DNA from: DASTOB01 sp035720425
GTDB lineage: Bacteria > Chloroflexota > Limnocylindria > Limnocylindrales > CSP1-4
Assembly: GCA_035720425.1 (NCBI GenBank)
Contig: DASTOB010000027.1
Coordinates: forward strand, 1-7,177
DNA: 7,177 nt
Direction of reading: 5' to 3'
Both the position numbers and the translations under genes were made by a program. The notes beneath the pieces were generated by a model. It did not search any database and had not been told where the DNA came from. It saw nothing but the letters and a program-made list of their open reading frames with translations. This document shows, piece after piece, positions 5,546-7,177 of this stretch (position 1 is the stretch's first letter; each line of letters opens with the position of its first letter).

Positions 5546-5561
5546 CGGGCCATTCGGCCCG
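5546..5561 (+). terminator. possible weak terminator hairpin after the 109-aa gene
   Basis: CGGGCC-ATTC-GGCCCG is a perfect 6-bp inverted repeat starting seven bases after the stop codon. No T tract follows, so termination would be inefficient or factor-assisted. Its place between the stop and the next promoter favours a terminator over chance. Confidence 0.4.
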
Positions 5562-5585
5562 CGACCGTGTCGGCGCCGGGTCCCG

Positions 5586-5598
5586 TACACTCGGGCGG
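5586..5598 (+). promoter_or_regulatory. putative leaderless promoter of the CopC-domain gene
   Basis: TACACT at 5586-5591 fits the TAnnnT -10 pattern and ends seven bases before the ATG at 5599, so transcription would begin at or next to the start codon. No ribosome-binding site with proper spacing is present (only GGGCGG touching the ATG). Leaderless genes with this geometry are common in actinobacteria. The -35 (around GACCGT, 5563-5568) is poor. Confidence 0.55.
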
Positions 5599-6204
5599 AT
5601 GGTGTCTCCTTCCCGCCGCCTGGCCCGCGTCTTCGCGTGCGCCGTGCTGCTCCTCCTGGCCCTTCCCGGCACCGCCGCCGCGGACGCCGAACTCGAGACC
5701 GCGACCCCGGCGGACGGCTCGACCGTCGAGGGCACGCCGGACGAGATTGAGCTGCTCTTCACGCAGCCGGTCTTCGAGGGGAGCTCACTCGAGCTACGCT
5801 CGGCGGCGGACGAGGTCATCGCGACCGGCGGCCCCGATCCGGCCGGCACGGTCCGAATGGCGCTCGTCCCGCCGACGCTCGAACCGGGCGCGTACACGGT
5901 TCGCTGGACGACCATCGCATCCGATGGCCACGTCGTCCGGGGCACGGTGACGTTCGTCGTCACGGCGCCACCAACCCCATCCCCCACGCCGGCGCCGACC
6001 CCGTCGCCGAGCGCGAGCGCGAGTCCCTCCGCATCGCCGACGTCCACGCCCGACGCAAGCCCGTCCCCCACCCCGGCCCCGAGCGCCGCCCCCACCGACC
6101 CGACCGCGGGCGCGGGGGACGCGGTCATCCCGATCGTCGCCGCGCTCGTCCTCCTCGGCGCACTCGGCGCGTATCTCCTGAGGCGGAGGGGCAGCGCCGC
6201 GTGA
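5599..6204 (+). CDS. secreted, membrane-anchored CopC-domain protein
   Basis: This 201-aa protein has a signal peptide (basic RR at 6-7, hydrophobic core about 11-22, likely cleavage after TAAA at 25-28). A CopC-type Ig-like domain follows at about 29-123, with ATPADGSTVEGTP (35-47), a conserved-looking LEPGAYTVRW (94-103) and SDGHVVRGTVTF (108-119). Next come a Pro/Ser/Thr/Ala linker (about 124-170), one transmembrane helix (about 175-194) and an RRR stop-transfer tail. CopC proteins bind Cu(II) outside the membrane through an N-terminal histidine brace plus the Asp and His of DGH. D109 and H111 are present, but the expected first His (HAxL) is D29 (DAEL), so copper binding may be weak or altered. 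The linker and anchor hold the domain outside the cell, as in YcnJ/YobA-like proteins of Gram-positive bacteria. It overlaps the next gene by GTGA, suggesting a joint function. Confidence 0.85.
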   Translation: MVSPSRRLARVFACAVLLLLALPGTAAADAELETATPADGSTVEGTPDEIELLFTQPVFEGSSLELRSAADEVIATGGPDPAGTVRMALVPPTLEPGAYTVRWTTIASDGHVVRGTVTFVVTAPPTPSPTPAPTPSPSASASPSASPTSTPDASPSPTPAPSAAPTDPTAGAGDAVIPIVAALVLLGALGAYLLRRRGSAA

Positions 6205-7177
6205 TCCGCCAGCTCCCGCGGCTCGTCGCCGTCGCCGCCGTCGGCCTCGCGGCGGTCGTCGCGCCGGCCGTCGTCACCGCCCACGGCCTCGACACGACGT
6301 ACCAGAGTCGCCTGCCGCTCGCGGTCTACCTCGCGGGCGCCGCCGGCGCGGTCGCGCTGTCGTTCGCGTTCGTGCTCGTCCGTGACCTCCGCGCTGCGGC
6401 ACCGTCGACGAGTGCCGCCTCACTCCCCCCGGCGTGGTTGCGTGGCGTGCTCCGGACGGTCGGGCTCGTCGCCTGGCTATGGATCGTCGCCCAGGGCGTG
6501 ATCGGCACGTCAAGCGACGCGAACGTCGGGGAGCTGTTCCTGTGGGTCTACGGGTGGGTCGGGCTCGCCCTCGTGTCGGCCTTCGTCGGCCCCGCCTGGC
6601 ACTGGCTCGACCCGTTCTCGACGCTCCACGATCTGGGTGCCGCGGGCCTGCGGGCGGTCGGCGTCCGGGCCTGGGACCGCGCCGCGTACCCGGCCAGGCT
6701 CGGCCACTGGCCGGCCGTGGCCGGCTTCGCGTTCTTCGTCTGGCTCGAGCTCGTGCTCGCGGGAGGGATCGGCCGGACGTTGTTCATCGTCGTCGTCGGC
6801 TACACCGCGTTCACGCTCGCGATGATGGCCCAGTTTGGGCGCGACGAGTGGCGCTCGCACGGCGAGACGTTCACCGTCTGGTTCCGGCTTCTCGGCCGGC
6901 TCGCGCCGTACGCGCTGGCCGACGAGGCGGGACACATCCGACGGCGGTCGTTCGCGAGCGGCCTGCTCGAGGGCGGCTGGTCGAGGGCCGACGTCGTGCT
7001 CGTCGCGCTCGGGGTGGGCTCGATCCTGTTCGACGGCCTGTCGCAGACGACGCCGTGGTACGAGGTGTTCGGCTTCCCGGCGGCACCGATCCACACGCTC
7101 CAGTTGCTTGGGTTTCTCGCGCTCATCGCGGGCGCGGCGCTCGCGGTGGTGCGCTTCGTGGGGCTCGCGTCGACCGG
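6201..7177 (+). CDS. multi-pass membrane protein, 3' truncated by the window
   Basis: A GTG at 6201 overlaps the CopC-domain stop (GTGA), with GGAGGG (6185-6190) ten bases upstream. The frame is open for 325 codons to the edge. The product opens with a hydrophobic segment (5-26) ending in AHGL, possibly a signal peptide. Further hydrophobic segments lie near 39-61, 84-101, 112-131, 171-190, 193-211, 263-278 and 299-319. Notable conserved-looking stretches are LFLWVYGWVGLA (112-123), GPAWHWLDPFSTLHD (130-144), AMMAQFGRDEW (207-217) and ETFTVWFRLLGRLAPYA (222-238). The N-terminal AHGL followed by a membrane segment recalls actinobacterial membrane proteins sometimes labelled fenitrothion hydrolase (FedB-like); I recall this from memory and the label is probably not the native role. 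Coupling to a CopC-like protein suggests a metal or cell-envelope function, but that is inference. The embedded His/Trp/Asp cluster WHWLD could be a metal or cofactor site. Confidence 0.82.
   Translation, partial: MIRQLPRLVAVAAVGLAAVVAPAVVTAHGLDTTYQSRLPLAVYLAGAAGAVALSFAFVLVRDLRAAAPSTSAASLPPAWLRGVLRTVGLVAWLWIVAQGVIGTSSDANVGELFLWVYGWVGLALVSAFVGPAWHWLDPFSTLHDLGAAGLRAVGVRAWDRAAYPARLGHWPAVAGFAFFVWLELVLAGGIGRTLFIVVVGYTAFTLAMMAQFGRDEWRSHGETFTVWFRLLGRLAPYALADEAGHIRRRSFASGLLEGGWSRADVVLVALGVGSILFDGLSQTTPWYEVFGFPAAPIHTLQLLGFLALIAGAALAVVRFVGLAST

Noticed and set aside
3982..5553. Long minus-strand open frame antisense to the regulator and the 109-aa gene
   Set aside because: It crosses a terminator and an operator, has an Arg/Asp/Glu-biased shadow composition, and the opposite strand carries a clear winged helix with a promoter and a spaced ribosome-binding site on each gene.

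Overview
The window is very GC-rich DNA with long shadow frames on both strands, GTG and TTG starts, and actinobacterial-style promoter elements. This suits a high-GC Chloroflexota (for example a Limnocylindria-like lineage) or an actinobacterium. No marker gene fixes the taxon, so this is inference. No rRNA, tRNA, CRISPR array, transposase or integrase was seen.

Layout: two divergent blocks meet at an intergenic region of about 530 bp. The left block is on the minus strand. A zinc-motif M16 metallopeptidase (2126-3466, TTG start) overlaps by ATGA with a second M16 protein that has lost the zinc site but keeps the Arg/Tyr substrate-binding segment (693-2129). Together they look like a split-function heterodimeric M16B protease. 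Then, 71 bp on, comes a signal-anchor protein whose body is a four-residue Asp-rich repeat (208-621). A possible gene start lies at the left edge.

The right block is on the plus strand. It begins with a 370-aa regulator (3994-5106) that has a C-terminal ArsR-type winged helix, a large N-terminal domain and no metal-sensing cysteines. A 109-aa unknown protein follows (5209-5538), then a secreted, membrane-anchored CopC-domain protein (5599-6204), then a multi-pass membrane protein overlapping it by GTGA and running off the right edge (6201-7177).

How the genes work together: an 18-bp palindrome of the form GTTAGnn-N4-nnCTAAC occurs only twice. One copy covers the putative -10 of the regulator and the other sits just upstream of the 109-aa gene, with a strong tandem-hairpin terminator between the two genes. 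This points to a small ArsR-type regulon: autoregulation plus control of the 109-aa protein. The CopC-domain protein and membrane protein form a separate translationally coupled pair, apparently driven by a leaderless promoter. The CopC-like domain keeps the DGH copper-site motif but has Asp where the N-terminal histidine ligand is expected. The intergenic region between the blocks also carries a degenerate repeat family that no gene explains.
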